64,000 nucleotides of DNA from Herminiimonas fonticola (GTDB taxonomy: Bacteria; Pseudomonadota; Gammaproteobacteria; Burkholderiales; Burkholderiaceae_D): NCBI RefSeq assembly GCF_003293745.1, contig NZ_PTLZ01000001.1, positions 620,001 to 684,000 on the forward strand. The letters are read 5' to 3'. Below are positions 23,867 to 32,740 of this stretch, in pieces (within the stretch, counting starts at the first letter, position 1; every line of letters starts with the position of its first letter). The notes beneath the pieces were generated by a model. It searched no databases. It saw nothing but the letters and a program-made list of their open reading frames with translations, and was not told the origin of the DNA. The position numbers and the translations under genes were made by a program.

Positions 23867-25027
23867 ATGGAACTTGCGAAGCGCCTTCAATCTTTGATGC
23901 TCGGTGCGTCGCTCCTGACGGCAGGTTTGCCGTCGTGGGCGGTGACCGATAGTCCAGGCGGACCTGCAGTACGTCAGCTCAATTTTCACGAGCCTGTGAC
24001 GCAGATCGCCGAACAGATCTATTCGCTGCACACATTGATGCTGATTATCTGTCTGGTGATTTTTTTCGCTGTCTTCGGCGTGATGTTTTATTCGATACTC
24101 AAGCATCGCAAGTCGCTCGGCCACCAGTCTGCCAAATTCCACGAAAGCACTTTAGTTGAGATCGCATGGACCATCGTTCCATTCCTGATCGTTATTGGCA
24201 TGGCGCTTCCCGCCACCAAAACGGTGGTGGCAATGAAGGATACGTCGAATGCCGACATCACCATCAAAGCCACTGGCATGCAGTGGAAATGGGGTTATGA
24301 CTACCTGAATGGCGAAGGCCAGGGCATCAACTTCCTTTCGAATCTGGCAACGCCGCGCGAACAGATCGTCGATTCCTCAATCGTTAAAAACGAAAACTAC
24401 TTGATCGAAGTCGACAATCCTGTCGTCGTTCCCGTCAACAAAAAAATCCGTATCGTTCTGACTGCCAATGACGTGATCCATGCGTGGATGATTCCTGCGT
24501 TCGGCGTCAAGCAGGATGCGATTCCTGGTTTTGTACGCGATACCTGGTTCAAGGCTGAAAAAATCGGTACTTACCGCGGTCAATGCGCCGAGCTGTGCGG
24601 CAAGGATCACGCGTTCATGCCTATCGTCGTGAACGTCGTCAGCAATGAAGATTACAAGGCGTGGGTCGATGGCAAGAAAAAGGAAATGGCTGCGAATGCA
24701 GACGATCCTAACAAGACATGGACTGTGGATGAACTCGTGCAACGCGGCGAGAAAGTTTACACATCAAATTGTATCGCTTGCCATCAGGCAAACGGCAAGG
24801 GTGTACCAGGCAGCTTCCCGGCACTGGATGCTTCGCCTATCGTCACTGGTCCAAAAGCCGCAAACATTCATATCGTGATGGAGGGCAAGGGCGCCATGCC
24901 TTCATGGAAGTCTGTGCTGTCGGATACCGAAATTGCTGCGGTGATTACCTATACCCGTAATCACTGGTCCAACAAGGCTGCGGAAAATATTGTTCAACCA
25001 GCTGAAGTGCTGGCTGCGCGCAAGTAA
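23867..25027 (+). CDS. coxB: Cytochrome c oxidase subunit II with cytochrome c domain
   Basis: 386-residue subunit II of an aa3-type oxidase fused to a C-terminal cytochrome c, as in caa3 enzymes. The signal peptide is followed by two helices (about 56-77 and 97-118). The CuA domain has H205, then C240, C244, H248 and M251 in QCAELCGKDHAFM. The haem-attachment motif is CIACH (302-306), with a Met ligand in the GKGAMPSW loop. It accepts electrons and passes them to subunit I. The start at 23867 follows GAGGA; an in-frame ATG at 23741 would give an unlikely 42-residue extension. First gene of the oxidase operon. Confidence 0.96.
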   Translation: MELAKRLQSLMLGASLLTAGLPSWAVTDSPGGPAVRQLNFHEPVTQIAEQIYSLHTLMLIICLVIFFAVFGVMFYSILKHRKSLGHQSAKFHESTLVEIAWTIVPFLIVIGMALPATKTVVAMKDTSNADITIKATGMQWKWGYDYLNGEGQGINFLSNLATPREQIVDSSIVKNENYLIEVDNPVVVPVNKKIRIVLTANDVIHAWMIPAFGVKQDAIPGFVRDTWFKAEKIGTYRGQCAELCGKDHAFMPIVVNVVSNEDYKAWVDGKKKEMAANADDPNKTWTVDELVQRGEKVYTSNCIACHQANGKGVPGSFPALDASPIVTGPKAANIHIVMEGKGAMPSWKSVLSDTEIAAVITYTRNHWSNKAAENIVQPAEVLAARK

Positions 25028-25045
25028 TCGAATCAGGAGATTGAG

Positions 25046-26653
25046 ATGAGCACAACCGCAGTCGATCATTCACACGCCGCAGCCCACGATCATTCGCATG
25101 ACGATCATCACGGTGCGCCAGAAGGCTGGCGCCGCTGGGTCTATGCGACCAACCATAAAGATATCGGTACGCTGTATCTGTGGTTTTCTTTCACCATGTT
25201 GTTGTCCGGCGGTTTCCTGGCGATGTTGATTCGCGCAGAATTGTTTCAGCCTGGTCTGCAATTGATGCAACCTGAGTTCTTCAATCAGCTAACCACGATG
25301 CACGGCATCATGATGGTGTTCGGCGCCATCATGCCGGCCTTCGTTGGTTTCGCCAACTGGATGGTGCCGCTGCAAATCGGCGCATCCGACATGGCGTTTG
25401 CGCGGATGAACAACTTCTCGTTCTGGTTGTTGCCACCGGCCGCAATTTTGCTGGCGGTCTCGTTCCTGGTTCCTGGTGGAGCAACTGCTGCCGGCTGGAC
25501 TTTGTACGCACCGCTGTCGACCCAGATGGGCCCAGGCATGGATATGGCGATTTTCGCGCTGCATATCATGGGTGCGTCGTCGATCATGGGTTCGATCAAC
25601 ATCATCGTGACCATCCTGAACATGCGCGCACCTGGCATGACGCTGATGAAGTTGCCTATGTTCTGCTGGACCTGGCTGATTACTGCTTACCTGCTGATCG
25701 CTGTGATGCCGGTTCTGGCTGGTGCGATCACGATGACACTGACAGATCGTCATTTCGGCACATCGTTCTTTAATGCTGCCGGCGGCGGTGATCCTGTCAT
25801 GTATCAACACATCTTCTGGTTCTTCGGACATCCAGAGGTGTACATCATGATTCTGCCGGCGTTCGGTATCGTGTCGCACATCATTCCAACTTTTGCGCGT
25901 AAACAATTGTTCGGTTATGCATCGATGGTGTATGCAACTGCTTCGATTGCGATCCTGTCGTTCATGGTGTGGGCGCATCACATGTTCACCACCGGTATGC
26001 CGGTGACTGCGCAGTTGTTCTTCATGTATGCAACGATGCTGATTGCAGTACCAACCGGCGTGAAGATTTTCAACTGGATCGCGACCATGTGGCGCGGTTC
26101 GATGACCTTTGAAACGCCTATGCTGTTCGCGATCGGCTTTATCTTCGTGTTCACGATTGGTGGTTTCACCGGCCTGATTCTGGCCGTGACACCGATCGAC
26201 ATCCAGTTGCAGGATACCTACTACGTAGTTGCCCACTTCCACTATGTGTTGGTGGCAGGTTCCTTGTTCGCACTGTTCGCCGGTTTCTACTACTGGGGTC
26301 CGAAGTGGACAGGTTTCATGTACAACGAAACACGCGGCAAGATCCACTTCTGGGGTTCGCTGATTCTGTTCAACGTTACCTTCTTCCCTATGCACTTCCT
26401 GGGATTGGCCGGTATGCCGCGTCGTTATGCAGATTACCCTGCGCAGTTCACTGACTTCAATGTGATTGCATCTATCGGTGGTTTGGGTTTTGGCTTGATG
26501 CAGCTGTACTTCCTGTTTGCGGTGGTGATTCCATCGATACGTGGCGGCGTACCAGCTGCTGACAAACCGTGGGAAGGTGCAGAAGGCCTGGAATGGACTG
26601 TGCCTAGCCCAGCGCCTTTCCATACCTTTGAAACACCACCGACTGTTAAGTAA
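25046..26653 (+). CDS. coxA: Cytochrome c oxidase subunit I
   Basis: 535-residue catalytic subunit that holds haem a and the haem a3-CuB centre. Twelve helices are visible. The His ligands are present in [13 protein letters not shown] (haem a), [11 protein letters not shown] with the covalently linked His-Tyr pair (CuB), [10 protein letters not shown], and [16 protein letters not shown] (haem a3 and haem a). GHPEVYI has the Glu of the D-channel. The N-terminus is His-rich ([14 protein letters not shown]), which may bind metal. It lies 18 nt after coxB. A long antisense frame here is a shadow of the conserved coding sequence. Confidence 0.97.
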   Translation: MSTTAVDHSHAAAHDHSHDDHHGAPEGWRRWVYATNHKDIGTLYLWFSFTMLLSGGFLAMLIRAELFQPGLQLMQPEFFNQLTTMHGIMMVFGAIMPAFVGFANWMVPLQIGASDMAFARMNNFSFWLLPPAAILLAVSFLVPGGATAAGWTLYAPLSTQMGPGMDMAIFALHIMGASSIMGSINIIVTILNMRAPGMTLMKLPMFCWTWLITAYLLIAVMPVLAGAITMTLTDRHFGTSFFNAAGGGDPVMYQHIFWFFGHPEVYIMILPAFGIVSHIIPTFARKQLFGYASMVYATASIAILSFMVWAHHMFTTGMPVTAQLFFMYATMLIAVPTGVKIFNWIATMWRGSMTFETPMLFAIGFIFVFTIGGFTGLILAVTPIDIQLQDTYYVVAHFHYVLVAGSLFALFAGFYYWGPKWTGFMYNETRGKIHFWGSLILFNVTFFPMHFLGLAGMPRRYADYPAQFTDFNVIASIGGLGFGLMQLYFLFAVVIPSIRGGVPAADKPWEGAEGLEWTVPSPAPFHTFETPPTVK

Positions 26654-26692
26654 ATGGAGTGGCGGCCTCATGTTCAATGAGGCTGTCTTCAT

Positions 26693-26797
26693 ATGACGGA
26701 TCAAAAAAAGCGTAATCTGCGTACAGGGCTGCTTCTGGCCGTAGTCGCAATAGCCTTCATGCTCAGCGTGATTGCCAAACGTATTTGGTTTAGTTAG
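26693..26797 (+). CDS. Cytochrome oxidase small assembly protein
   Basis: A 34-residue ORF, MTDQKKRNLRTGLLLAVVAI then hydrophobic to VIAKRIWFS, with a basic N-tail and one membrane span. It sits between coxA and ctaG and ends 6 nt before ctaG. Very short single-span genes are common at this position in beta-proteobacteria, where they are annotated as oxidase small assembly proteins. The position and the positive-inside/span layout agree. A role in subunit I maturation is inferred. Confidence 0.72.
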   Translation: MTDQKKRNLRTGLLLAVVAIAFMLSVIAKRIWFS

Positions 26798-26803
26798 GGC
26801 GAG

Positions 26804-27382
26804 ATGGATAATCAGATAGAGCCAACCGGAAAATTAAACGCCCGGATGTTCGGCAAACTTGCCGTGATTGCGGTAATGATGTTTGGCTTTGGTTATCTGC
26901 TGGTGCCGCTTTACAAGCAGATTTGTGAACTGACTGGCGTGAATATCCTGACCTCGCAAGAGATGAAGGTAAAGCCTATCGATAATTCGCAAATCGATAA
27001 AAGCAGGACGATTACGGTTGAATTTGATGCGAATGCACAAGGACCATTCCGGTTTCGCCCAACGGTAAACAGCATGCAAGTGCATCCGGGTGAAATGACC
27101 CAGGTGCTGTATGAAGTGGTCAATACGCAAAAGCGCAGTATAGAAGCGCAGGCAATTCCAAGTTACGCACCACAGGAGGCTGCAGCGCATTTCAAGAAAG
27201 TCGAATGTTTCTGTTTTCAGCAGCAGACGCTGGAAGCAAGTCAGGCCAAGCAAATGCCGGTGGTATTTTATCTGGACCCGGCCTTGCCCAAAGATGTAAA
27301 GACGATCACCTTGTCCTATACTTTCTTTGAGATAGCCAAGCCAGAAAAGACCGTTGAGTTGAAGTCAGCAGTCGCAGGATAA
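26804..27382 (+). CDS. ctaG: Cytochrome c oxidase assembly protein CtaG/Cox11
   Basis: 192-residue membrane-anchored protein with an N-terminal helix (about 18-36) and a periplasmic immunoglobulin-like domain. It delivers copper to the CuB site of subunit I. The copper-binding motif is CFCFQQQTL near residue 133, and a further Cys lies in QICELTGVN after the helix. The later LDPALP and TLSYTFFE are family landmarks. A ribosome site (GGGCGAG) precedes the ATG. Confidence 0.95.
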   Translation: MDNQIEPTGKLNARMFGKLAVIAVMMFGFGYLLVPLYKQICELTGVNILTSQEMKVKPIDNSQIDKSRTITVEFDANAQGPFRFRPTVNSMQVHPGEMTQVLYEVVNTQKRSIEAQAIPSYAPQEAAAHFKKVECFCFQQQTLEASQAKQMPVVFYLDPALPKDVKTITLSYTFFEIAKPEKTVELKSAVAG

Positions 27383-27513
27383 GAAATACGAAGGCGGAAA
27401 TACGACGACGATCGTGTCGCCAGGTTTAAATGGAATTGAATTGCGGCGCTTGTGACATGGGTCAAAGCTGCCGTTGCATCGTAACTATTTGAATTTTGTA
27501 TTGGGAGATGGAG

Positions 27514-28374
27514 ATGAGTGCACCACACGCAAATGCGCCTTATTATTTCGTGCCGGGTCCGTCCAGCTGGCCGGTGGCCGCGGGTATTTCCCTGCTGACG
27601 ATGATGCTGGGCGCATCGGGCTGGGTCAATGATGCTGCCTGGGGTCCTTATGCAACTTTTGTAGGTCTCCTCGGCTTTCTGGTCGTACTGTACAAATGGT
27701 TTGGCGATGCCATCGGCGAATCCGAAGGTGGCATGTACAACCAGCGTGTCGATGCATCGTTCCGCTGGAGCATGAGCTGGTTCATTTTTTCCGAAGTCAT
27801 GTTCTTTGCTGCGTTCTTCGGTGCCTTGTTCTATGCGCGCAGTATCACGATGCCTTGGCTGGGCGACCTGGATCACAAGATTCTGTGGCCTGATTTTGCC
27901 GCGCATTGGGGTAACGTTGGCCCTGCCGGTACCGTTGAATCGTTTGCCACCATGGGCCCGTTCTGGATCCCGACCATCAATACCGCCTTGCTGCTGATGT
28001 CGGGCGTGACATTAACTATTTCGCATCATGCGCTGCGTGAAAATCATCGCGGCAAAACGGCTTTTTGGCTGGCAGCGACGATCTTGTTGGGCGCAGTCTT
28101 CATGGGCTTTCAGGTGTATGAATACATGCATGCATACAGCGAACTGAATCTGAAGCTGACATCCGGTGTGTATGGTTCAACCTTCTTTTTGCTGACCGGC
28201 TTCCATGGTTTCCATGTGACTCTGGGTGCGATCATGTTGAGTGTGGTTTTGTATCGTGTACTGAAAGGTCACTTTACCGCAGACCATCATTTTGCTTTTG
28301 AAGGTGCAGCCTGGTATTGGCACTTTGTTGACGTGGTCTGGCTTGGTTTGTACGTTGTTGTTTACTGGCTGTAA
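27514..28374 (+). CDS. coxC: Cytochrome c oxidase subunit III
   Basis: 286-residue integral membrane subunit with seven helices. Typical features are YYFVPGPSSWPVA at the start, MSWFIFSEVMFFAAFFGALF with the conserved acidic residue in helix 3, SHHALRENHRGK, and the end EGAAWYWHFVDVVWLGLYVVVYWL given here as two adjoining pieces. It stabilises subunit I. The start at 27514 has GGGAG six bases upstream; 27508 (MEM...) is an alternative. The gap from ctaG is 131 nt; the DUF2970 gene sometimes found there is absent. Ends at a perfect terminator, so the first part of the locus may be transcribed separately. Confidence 0.96.
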   Translation: MSAPHANAPYYFVPGPSSWPVAAGISLLTMMLGASGWVNDAAWGPYATFVGLLGFLVVLYKWFGDAIGESEGGMYNQRVDASFRWSMSWFIFSEVMFFAAFFGALFYARSITMPWLGDLDHKILWPDFAAHWGNVGPAGTVESFATMGPFWIPTINTALLLMSGVTLTISHHALRENHRGKTAFWLAATILLGAVFMGFQVYEYMHAYSELNLKLTSGVYGSTFFLLTGFHGFHVTLGAIMLSVVLYRVLKGHFTADHHFAFEGAAWYWHFVDVVWLGLYVVVYWL

Positions 28375-28390
28375 TCAGTAAACAGCAAGA

Positions 28391-28426
28391 CGTAAAAAAG
28401 CCGCACTTCGGTGCGGCTTTTTTACG
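28391..28426. terminator. Perfect 16-bp terminator after coxC
   Basis: CGTAAAAAAGCCGCAC pairs without mismatch with GTGCGGCTTTTTTACG around a TTCG loop. It has A- and T-tracts on both strands, so it can serve coxC and the leftward DUF2909 gene. Confidence 0.95.
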
Positions 28427-28475
28427 AGCAAGTCTGATCTTGCGTGAGATACAAAGATCAGTTGAAATCTTGAAC

Positions 28476-28676
28476 TTAGCGTATGCCGGTGGGTTGGATA
28501 TAACCGAGGCGATACGCAAGCAGAACCAAAAGAAACAGTGTGATCGAGAAGCCGACGCGCATCGCGAGTGCCTTGATCGTGCGGTCACTTTTGCCTTTAT
28601 CCTTCATCAGGAAAAACAGCGCGGAGCCAAGGCTGCCGAGAATCAGGATAAAAGCGATGGCGACAAAGATTTTCAT
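28476..28676 (-). CDS. DUF2909 small two-helix membrane protein
   Basis: 66-residue protein with two membrane spans (about 3-24 and 38-58) and a charged loop KDKGKSDRT between them; both ends are expected on the same side. Its place next to the oxidase genes, on the opposite strand, is conserved in relatives as far as I recall, and it is often called a twin-transmembrane protein. No function known. The start at 28676 gives a helix right at the N-terminus; longer starts only add polar residues. Divergent from SURF1. Confidence 0.75.
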   Translation of the reverse strand: MKIFVAIAFILILGSLGSALFFLMKDKGKSDRTIKALAMRVGFSITLFLLVLLAYRLGYIQPTGIR

Positions 28677-28734
28677 GGCGATGTGCGTGAGCCGAAATGG
28701 GGCAATGGCATGGTTAGAGTGAATTGGTATTGTA

Positions 28735-29448
28735 ATGCGAATCACCTTCCGATTTAGGCTCATTCCATTTGTCGCCGCCGCGGTTGCGGTGGCGATAGGA
28801 TTGTCGCTGGCTCAATGGCAAACGCGACGTGCAACGGAGAAGATTGAACTGGCAGAGAAACTGCAGGCGCGCCAGTCTGCGCCAGCGATTCGATTGGATG
28901 CGACCTTGCCTAATAGCGAGGATCTTGAATTTCGGCGTGTGATTGCCAGAGGCGAGTTTTTGCGCGAGTGGCCTGTCTATCTGGATAATCGTCCGAACAA
29001 TGGTGTCGCCGGTTTTTATCTGCTGATGCCATTCAAGATTGCCGCGACCAATCAATATGTCTTGGTCGCACGCGGCTGGATTCCTCGCAACGTTGCTGAT
29101 CGCACCAAATTGCCGGCTATCGTGACGCCGGAGGGTTCGATTGAAATTGAAGGTGTGGCGCGACAGTCCATCGGTCACGTCATGCAATTAGGGGCTGTTG
29201 ATGCGCCACAGCCTCATGCGATTGTGCAAAATCTGGATATCGCGAGTTTTGCAGCCTCCAGCAAATTAGCGATGCAGCCGATTTTTCTTGAACAGTTATC
29301 CGATACTCATGATGGTTTGGTGCGTGACTGGCCCTTGCCATATACCGGTGTGGAAAAACATCGTGGTTATGCCTTCCAGTGGTATGCGCTGGCGGCGATG
29401 GCCTTTATTTTTTTTGTTGTGACAGGAATTCGACGTGGAAAAAACTAA
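28735..29448 (+). CDS. SURF1-family oxidase assembly protein
   Basis: 237-residue protein with one helix at each end (about 10-24 and 214-232) and a periplasmic region between. SURF1 proteins bind haem a and help insert it in subunit I. Landmarks are LSLAQWQTRRATEK, DNRPNNGVAGFYLLMPFK, VLVARGWIPRN and the C-terminal EKHRGYAFQWYALAAMAF. Its stop lies 11 nt inside the next gene, which starts within its last codons, so they are translationally coupled. Confidence 0.93.
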   Translation: MRITFRFRLIPFVAAAVAVAIGLSLAQWQTRRATEKIELAEKLQARQSAPAIRLDATLPNSEDLEFRRVIARGEFLREWPVYLDNRPNNGVAGFYLLMPFKIAATNQYVLVARGWIPRNVADRTKLPAIVTPEGSIEIEGVARQSIGHVMQLGAVDAPQPHAIVQNLDIASFAASSKLAMQPIFLEQLSDTHDGLVRDWPLPYTGVEKHRGYAFQWYALAAMAFIFFVVTGIRRGKN

Positions 29449-30019
29449 ACACAAAGGACGCTGGAAATTACTGGCCGTGATTTTGGTCTGTGCATCACCG
29501 ATTATCCTGTCGTACTTGACGTATTACGTGATCAAGCCGCAAAGCCGTACCAATTACGGCGCATTTATCGATCCGCGTGATTATCCGATTCCTGATCTGG
29601 GAACGACTACGCTGGATGGCAAGTCAATTACACTGGAAGCTTACAAGGGCAAGTGGATCATGCTGCAAGTGGATGGTGGGGAATGCCCTGCGATCTGCGA
29701 AAAGAAATTGCATGACATTCGTCAGCTACGTCTTGCGCAAGGCAAGGAAATGGAGCGCATCGAGCGCGTCTGGCTGATCACCGACAATAAGCCGATCGAT
29801 ACGATATTGATGCGCGAATTTGACGGTACCCATATGCTACGTGTGAAGGCGGATGCGGTACGTGGATGGTTGCCGGTGGAAGAGGGGACAACAATGTCTG
29901 ACCATATTTTCATGATCGATCCTCTGGGAAATTTGATGATGCGTTTTCCTAAAGATGCAGACCCGAACAAGATCAAGAAAGATGTAATCAAACTTTTGAA
30001 AGCTTCTTCAATTGGTTGA
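29435..30019 (+). CDS. Membrane-anchored SCO-like thioredoxin-fold protein
   Basis: 194-residue protein with a helix near residues 12-33 and a periplasmic thioredoxin-like domain. It keeps the complete SCO copper set: GGECPAICEKKL with C84 and C88 (CxxxC), and H157 in MSDHIFMIDPLGN. Overall similarity to the SCO gene at the end of the locus is low, so this is a divergent second copy. It may take part in CuA assembly or act as a thiol reductase. Start is GTG at 29435, overlapping SURF1 by 14 nt. Identity as SCO-like is inferred from the spacing of ligands. Confidence 0.78.
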   Translation: MEKTKHKGRWKLLAVILVCASPIILSYLTYYVIKPQSRTNYGAFIDPRDYPIPDLGTTTLDGKSITLEAYKGKWIMLQVDGGECPAICEKKLHDIRQLRLAQGKEMERIERVWLITDNKPIDTILMREFDGTHMLRVKADAVRGWLPVEEGTTMSDHIFMIDPLGNLMMRFPKDADPNKIKKDVIKLLKASSIG

Positions 30020-31127
30020 TTCCAATACTTTGTTCCAGTTGGCCAGCAAAGGACTGTTCGTCGCAATGCTGGCGTGTGTGATTGTCTGGTCGTCGAAAGA
30101 TCCGGACAAGTACCGCAAGCTGGTATGGGTGACAGTATTCCTCACCTTCGATGTGATCATGTTCGGCGCCTTTACGCGGTTGACGGATTCCGGCCTTGGT
30201 TGCCCTGACTGGCCGGGTTGTTACGGTCATGCCAATCCTTTGCAGGCAATGGAGCATATACGCGCCGCCGAAGCCTTGATGCCCGATGGCCCAGTGACGG
30301 TGATGAAAGCATGGGTTGAAATGATTCATCGCTATCTTGCGATGGGAATCGGTGTGCTGATCATTGCGATCATGGTGATTGCATGGCGCTTCTGGTTGCA
30401 GAGCGGCCGCAGCAATCAACGCTTCTCGCCACGTTACCCTATGCTGCTGTTTGTTTTTGTCTGCATACAAGGCGCGTTCGGTGCGTGGACCGTCACGATG
30501 AAATTGCAACCCATCATCGTCACCATACATTTATTGCTCGGCATGGCTTTGCTCGGGATGTTGACTTGGGTAGGTGCACGTCAAAAAGATCACGCTCCGG
30601 TTGCAGCGCAGGCGTCGGCATTGCGAGTTCCTGCATTGATAGGTTTGATGTTGCTGACATTGCAAATTGCATTGGGCGGCTGGGTCAGCACCAATTACGC
30701 GGCGCTGGCTTGCAGCGATTTTCCTTTGTGTCACGGAGCAGTGATTCCACAAATGGATTTCGACAATGGCTTTACCTTGTGGCGCACTCTGGGTAAAACG
30801 GCGGATGGCGAATATCTGCCGTTTGCTGCGCTGACAGCAATCCACTGGACGCATAGATTTTTTGCTTTCGTGCTGGCCGCTTATCTGGCTTGGCTGGGTT
30901 GCAAGGCACTCAAGATTGAAGGCATGCGGCCTGTTGCGCGTGCTTTACTGGGTGCGCTGGCTTTGCAAATCACGATCGGTATTGCCACCGTGTCATTGAA
31001 ATGGCCGCTCGCACTTGCAGTAGCGCACAACGGTTGTGCAGCGCTGCTTGTGCTACTGCTGGTCATGTTAAACTACAAGACTAGAATCTCGGGCCAGCCC
31101 GAGAAAATCGTGAGTCAGATCAAATAG
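30012..31127 (+). CDS. ctaA: Heme A synthase (COX15/CtaA)
   Basis: 371-residue membrane protein with eight helices that oxidises the C8 methyl of haem O to make haem A. Landmarks are GAFTRLTDSGLGCPDWPGCYG, EMIHRYLAMGIGVLI (first His pair), GGWVSTNYAALACSDFPLC and IHWTHRFFAF with a further His, then AVAHNGCAALL. The two-halves pattern with haem-binding His is clear. The start appears to be TTG at 30012, overlapping the preceding gene's stop; ATG at 30066 is less likely because it cuts helix 1. Confidence 0.94.
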   Translation: MVDSNTLFQLASKGLFVAMLACVIVWSSKDPDKYRKLVWVTVFLTFDVIMFGAFTRLTDSGLGCPDWPGCYGHANPLQAMEHIRAAEALMPDGPVTVMKAWVEMIHRYLAMGIGVLIIAIMVIAWRFWLQSGRSNQRFSPRYPMLLFVFVCIQGAFGAWTVTMKLQPIIVTIHLLLGMALLGMLTWVGARQKDHAPVAAQASALRVPALIGLMLLTLQIALGGWVSTNYAALACSDFPLCHGAVIPQMDFDNGFTLWRTLGKTADGEYLPFAALTAIHWTHRFFAFVLAAYLAWLGCKALKIEGMRPVARALLGALALQITIGIATVSLKWPLALAVAHNGCAALLVLLLVMLNYKTRISGQPEKIVSQIK

Positions 31128-31183
31128 TTTTGCAGATGGATTTGCATATTGATCTGATCACCAGCCGCATCAAAAGATAACGC

Positions 31184-32068
31184 ATGACAACCCTGACTGC
31201 TTCTCCCAATCGCATCGCCCAATACTGGGCACTGACCAAGCCGCGTGTGACGCAGCTTGCAGTGTTTTGCGCCGTGATTGGCATGTTCCTGGCAACACCT
31301 GAACTTCCAAGCTGGAAGATTGTTGTCGCAGCAACTGCCGGCATCTGGCTCTTGGCTGGCGCCGCTTTCGCGATCAATTGCCTGGTCGAGCGCGAAATTG
31401 ATTCACGCATGGCGCGCACCGCAAGACGCCCTATGGCGCGTGGCGAAATTACCGTGCCGCAGACGCTGGTTTTTTCCGGCGTGATTGGCGGCGCTGGTAT
31501 GTGGATACTTTATAACTTCGTCAATCCGCTGACGATGTGGTTGACCTTCGCGACCTTTGTTGGTTATGCCGTGATTTACACCATCATCCTGAAGCCGGCG
31601 ACGCCGCAAAATATCGTCATCGGTGGTTTGTCTGGCGCGATGCCACCAGCACTCGGTTGGGCTGCAGTCGCAAATGAGTTGCCTATGCAGGCGTGGATAC
31701 TGGTTTTGATTATCTTTATCTGGACTCCGCCGCATTTCTGGGCGCTGGCCTTGTATCGGCGCGATGAATATGCAAAATCCGGCTTGCCTATGCTGCCGAT
31801 TACCCACGGTACGGCTTTCACGCAATTCCATATCTGGTTGTACACGATAGCCTTGGTAGCAACGACGATGTTGCCGTTCGCAGTAGGCATGAGCGGTTTG
31901 ATTTATCTGGTGTCGGCTGCTGTACTTGACGCGATTTTTGTCTGGTATGCGTGGCAGGTTTATCGGCATTACACCGACATGATCGCGCGCAAGATGTTTA
32001 CGTATTCGATTATTTATTTGTCGCTGCTGTTTGCAGCGCTGTTGGTCGACCACTATTTAAGGTTTTGA
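31184..32068 (+). CDS. ctaB: Protoheme IX farnesyltransferase (heme O synthase)
   Basis: 294-residue UbiA-superfamily prenyltransferase that adds a farnesyl group to protohaem IX, the step before CtaA. Features: [14 protein letters not shown] at the start, the first Asp-rich motif [19 protein letters not shown] at about 65-83, [20 protein letters not shown] as the second, and nine helices. It lies 56 nt after ctaA. With ctaA, it provides haem A for this operon's oxidase. Confidence 0.96.
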   Translation: MTTLTASPNRIAQYWALTKPRVTQLAVFCAVIGMFLATPELPSWKIVVAATAGIWLLAGAAFAINCLVEREIDSRMARTARRPMARGEITVPQTLVFSGVIGGAGMWILYNFVNPLTMWLTFATFVGYAVIYTIILKPATPQNIVIGGLSGAMPPALGWAAVANELPMQAWILVLIIFIWTPPHFWALALYRRDEYAKSGLPMLPITHGTAFTQFHIWLYTIALVATTMLPFAVGMSGLIYLVSAAVLDAIFVWYAWQVYRHYTDMIARKMFTYSIIYLSLLFAALLVDHYLRF

Positions 32069-32073
32069 AAAAG

Positions 32074-32670
32074 ATGCGCTTACGTTCCTTGCTGCTTGTC
32101 TGTACCGTTTTGCTTGCGTTGAGTGCATGTGGTGACAAGGCTGCGCCAGTTGCTTTCAATAATACGGATGTGACCGGGCTGGCTTATGGCAAGGACTTTT
32201 CCTTGCATGATCATAACGGCAAGTTACGTACGCTGGCCGACTTCAAGGGTAAAGCCGTTGTCGTGTTTTTCGGCTTCACGCAATGTCCGGATGTGTGTCC
32301 TACGACAATGCTGGAAATGGCCAATGTAATGAAAGCCTTGGGGCCGGATGCCGACAAGGTGCAGGTATTGTTTATTACGGTAGATCCTGAGCGCGATACT
32401 GCAACTTTGTTATCGCAATACGTGCCGGCATTTGATCCGCGCTTCCTGGGTTTGCGTGGCGACTTGGCAGAGACTGAAAAGACCGCCAAGGAATTCAAAG
32501 TCTTTTATCAAAAGGTGCCGGGTAAAACGCCGGGTAGTTACACCGTCGATCACACTGCAGGCAGCTATGTATTCGACCCGCAAGGACGCATCCGCTTGTT
32601 CATTCGCCACGGTCAAGGTGTAGAGCCTATCGTGCATGACTTGAAGATTTTGCTGGCGCAACCAGCCTGA
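32074..32670 (+). CDS. SCO1/SenC-family copper chaperone lipoprotein
   Basis: 198-residue lipoprotein: signal sequence MRLRSLLLVCTVLLALSACG with lipobox LSAC. The thioredoxin-like domain has FGFTQCPDVCPTTM (CxxxC), FITVDPERDT and the copper-binding His in YTVDHTAGSYVFDP. SCO proteins help form the CuA centre of subunit II. It ends the oxidase locus and is followed by a strong terminator. The start at 32074 is chosen because it gives a proper lipoprotein signal; a TTG at 32065 adds three residues. Confidence 0.94.
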   Translation: MRLRSLLLVCTVLLALSACGDKAAPVAFNNTDVTGLAYGKDFSLHDHNGKLRTLADFKGKAVVVFFGFTQCPDVCPTTMLEMANVMKALGPDADKVQVLFITVDPERDTATLLSQYVPAFDPRFLGLRGDLAETEKTAKEFKVFYQKVPGKTPGSYTVDHTAGSYVFDPQGRIRLFIRHGQGVEPIVHDLKILLAQPA

Positions 32671-32690
32671 TGGTTTAAGTAATCTGACAT

Positions 32691-32720
32691 AAAAAAGGCG
32701 CTCGATTGAGCGCCTTTTTT
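32691..32720. terminator. Bidirectional terminator between SCO and rpoH
   Basis: AAAAAAGGCGCTC pairs with GAGCGCCTTTTTT around GATT. It sits between the convergent stops of the oxidase operon and rpoH. Confidence 0.94.
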
Positions 32721-32740
32721 GTTCACTGCAACTTGCTTGA

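Noticed and set aside
25289-26704. 471-codon minus-strand frame opposite coxA
   Set aside because: It is a shadow of conserved coxA codon usage; the predicted product is His/Arg/Gln-rich without any domain.
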